DNA of 44,091 nucleotides from contig DASRFK010000062.1 of NCBI GenBank assembly GCA_035651635.1, forward strand, positions 1 through 44,091. Direction: 5' to 3'. The DNA is from JANXQE01 sp035651635 (lineage in GTDB: Bacteria > Verrucomicrobiota > Verrucomicrobiia > Limisphaerales > UBA8199). A program made the position numbers and the translations under genes. Under the pieces are notes generated by a model. It had not been told where the DNA came from, did no database searches, and saw only the letters and a list, made by a program, of their open reading frames with translations. Shown one piece after another: positions 42,651-44,091 of this stretch (its first letter is position 1; every line of letters starts with the position of its first letter).

Positions 42651-42665
42651 CCAGAACCGAACATT

Positions 42666-43568
42666 ATGCGGCGACGTGAATTCTTGAAAAGAAGCGCTGG
42701 TGCGCTGACGCTGGCTGCTTTGGCTCCGGCTGGCCTGGCTGAGAGCGGGACAGACTCTCCTGTCTCCAAACGTCCCATTCACAAGGCCATCATGTGGGGC
42801 ACGGTGGGTGTGAAGGGTTCCGTGCTCGAGAAGATGAAAGCCGTCAAGGCCGCTGGTTTCGAAGGGGTCGAGATGAACAGCCACATGGACCAGGACGAAG
42901 TCGTGCGCGCGCGCGACGAGGCGGGCCTGGTTATTCCAAGTGTCTGCGGCGCGCATCATTGGGAAAAGCCATTGTCGCATCCGGACCCGAAGGTGCGAGA
43001 GGAGGGTTTGGAAGCTCTCAAGCAGACGCTGCGCGACGCCAAACGTTACGGCGCTTCCTCGGTGCTGCTCGTTCCGGCGGTGGTGAACAAGGAAGTCAGC
43101 TACCAGGACGCCTACACCCGGTCGCAAGAACAGATCCGCAAAGCGGTGCCGTTGGCCGAAGAACTCGACGTCAAAATCGCGATTGAAAACGTCTGGAACC
43201 AGTTCTTGCTTAGTCCACTGGAGGCGGCCCGGTACGTTGATGAGTTCAACAGTCCGGCGGTCGGCTGGCATTTTGATGTCGGCAACGTGATCAATTATGG
43301 CTGGCCGGAGCAATGGGTTCGGATTCTTGGCAAACGAATTCAGAAGCTGCACATCAAGGAATTCAGCCGCAAACGCCGCGACAAGGAAGGACTCTGGAAA
43401 GGTTTCGATGTGCCGCTGCTGGAAGGCGACGATGATTGGCCCGCGGTAATGAAGGCGCTGGACGAAGTTGGCTACAGAGGTTGGGCCATGACGGAGCAGG
43501 GCGGGGGTGACACGCCTGAGGGATTGCAGGATTTGGCCACGCGGTTCGGGAAAATCCTGGCGCTCTGA
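42666..43568 (+). CDS. Tat-exported sugar phosphate isomerase/epimerase-like TIM-barrel protein
   Basis: 300 residues. Tat signal MRRREFLKRSAGALTLAALA followed by a xylose-isomerase-like (AP endonuclease 2) TIM barrel: AVKAAGFEGVEMNSHMDQDE, IPSVCGAHHWEKP, KRYGASSVLLVPAVVNKEV, metal-binding Glu in VKIAIENVWNQFLLSPLEAA, WHFDVGNVINYG (Asp and downstream His LHIKEFSRK), and WAMTEQGGGDTPEG. The family isomerises or epimerises hexoses or inositols with a divalent metal. Export and neighbouring Gfo/Idh gene suggest a periplasmic step in sugar oxidation. Confidence 0.9.
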   Translation: MRRREFLKRSAGALTLAALAPAGLAESGTDSPVSKRPIHKAIMWGTVGVKGSVLEKMKAVKAAGFEGVEMNSHMDQDEVVRARDEAGLVIPSVCGAHHWEKPLSHPDPKVREEGLEALKQTLRDAKRYGASSVLLVPAVVNKEVSYQDAYTRSQEQIRKAVPLAEELDVKIAIENVWNQFLLSPLEAARYVDEFNSPAVGWHFDVGNVINYGWPEQWVRILGKRIQKLHIKEFSRKRRDKEGLWKGFDVPLLEGDDDWPAVMKALDEVGYRGWAMTEQGGGDTPEGLQDLATRFGKILAL

Positions 43569-43689
43569 TGGATGGAAAACCACTGATGAACACCGACCGC
43601 CACGGATAAGACCGCGAAGGACAAACTTCTGAGTTGCGTTTGCGATCGCCGGCAAGCCTGCTTGCCGGGCCAGAACCAAGGTCGATTAG

Positions 43690-44091
43690 ATGAGAATTGC
43701 CCCGTTCATTGCGCTTTATGTTGGCGCTTTGTTCGCGCTCTCGAGCCAAGCTCAGAATGAAGCAGTGACCCTGGACGATCTGGTCTCTTCGGCTCAGCAA
43801 TGGGCTCAGGAAAATCTGGACGAGGATGCGCTGCACGTGCTGCAACAGGCCGACCGCGAAAAAGTCCAGCAAGCACTGGCAGATCTCCAAAAGCAATTTC
43901 AGGGAGAATACGTTTTGGATCTCGCCGGACTCAAGGACACCGCAAAATCGGTAATCCCATTGTTGGAGTCCTACGAGGAGACTTTGCCCTATGCGCTCTG
44001 GCTCAAGACCCGCCTGGATTATTTGGATGTGGCCGACCAGTTTCGGCTGATTATTCCTCCACCCAAACGATCGCCCGGCCAGCCGCCTCGA
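43690..44091 (+). CDS. Exported protein, N-terminal part only (cut by window edge)
   Basis: 134 codons from ATG 43690 to the right edge without a stop. Signal peptide MRIAPFIALYVGALFALSSQ then a helical region AQQWAQENLDEDALHVLQQA and KVQQALADLQKQFQGEYVLD. LPYALWLKTRLDYLDVADQF is followed by a Pro-rich end (IIPPPKRSPGQPP). The layout recalls the N-terminal part of some Verrucomicrobia exported lytic transglycosylases, where the catalytic domain comes after such a linker, but that domain would lie outside the window. The assignment is therefore tentative. Confidence 0.65.
   Translation, partial: MRIAPFIALYVGALFALSSQAQNEAVTLDDLVSSAQQWAQENLDEDALHVLQQADREKVQQALADLQKQFQGEYVLDLAGLKDTAKSVIPLLESYEETLPYALWLKTRLDYLDVADQFRLIIPPPKRSPGQPPR

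Overview
The window looks like a chromosomal segment of a Verrucomicrobiota bacterium, most likely Pedosphaera/Limisphaerales-like. The reasons are GloVer-type extracellular repeats, several pseudopilins with an Ala-Phe-Thr-(Leu/Val)-(Leu/Val)-Glu processing site, Tat-exported Gfo/Idh/MocA and sugar-isomerase proteins, ThuA and DUF4038 proteins, and a 110-120 bp repeat scattered between genes. The taxonomy is inferred from gene content only.

Layout. 1-2789 (-): exported GH2-like glycosidase, running off the left edge. 2939-3400 (+): small cupin, followed by the tail of a dead VapC toxin. 3656-11190 (-): hydrogenase/heterodisulfide-reductase cluster, transcribed hdrC-hdrB-(gap)-hdrA-mvhD-mvhG-mvhA-maturation protease, mostly with 4-nt overlaps. 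11574-18154 (+): TetR regulator with its own palindromic operator, then a tripartite RND efflux pump (adaptor, pump, outer-membrane factor). 18215-23404 (-): a tightly overlapped cluster of two membrane-anchored unknowns, a pseudopilin, and an ABC-2 ATPase/permease pair, plus a trailing small unknown. 23903-33803: GIY-YIG-like protein, ThuA-like protein, secreted Gfo/Idh protein, DUF4038 glycosidase-like protein, D-aminoacylase-like amidohydrolase, then a pseudopilin/GloVer pair. 34073-36872 (+): three overlapping or closely spaced genes, RidA, D-serine dehydratase/D-threonine aldolase-like, and M19 dipeptidase. 37220-40096 (+): a 958-residue primase-helicase-nuclease fusion resembling TOTE conflict-system proteins. 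40217-40833 (-): an antitoxin/PIN toxin pair whose toxin has an in-frame amber codon. 40951-41024 (-): tRNA-Gly(CCC). 41252-44091 (+): Tat-exported oxidoreductase, Tat-exported isomerase, and the start of another exported protein cut by the window edge.

How the genes work together. The Mvh/Hdr cluster should couple H2 oxidation to a flavin-based, probably electron-bifurcating HdrABC. The disulfide acceptor in a bacterium is unknown. The RidA/PLP-lyase/dipeptidase set suggests release and dehydration of D-amino acids, with RidA removing the reactive enamine. The best candidate for a little-described system is the single-gene primase-helicase-DUF559 protein next to a toxin-antitoxin locus. The second is the pseudopilin plus ABC-2 operon. 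Five copies of a MITE-like element with TTTTAAAACACG termini are spread over the window, and one lies in the 5' reading frame of the hydrogenase protease.
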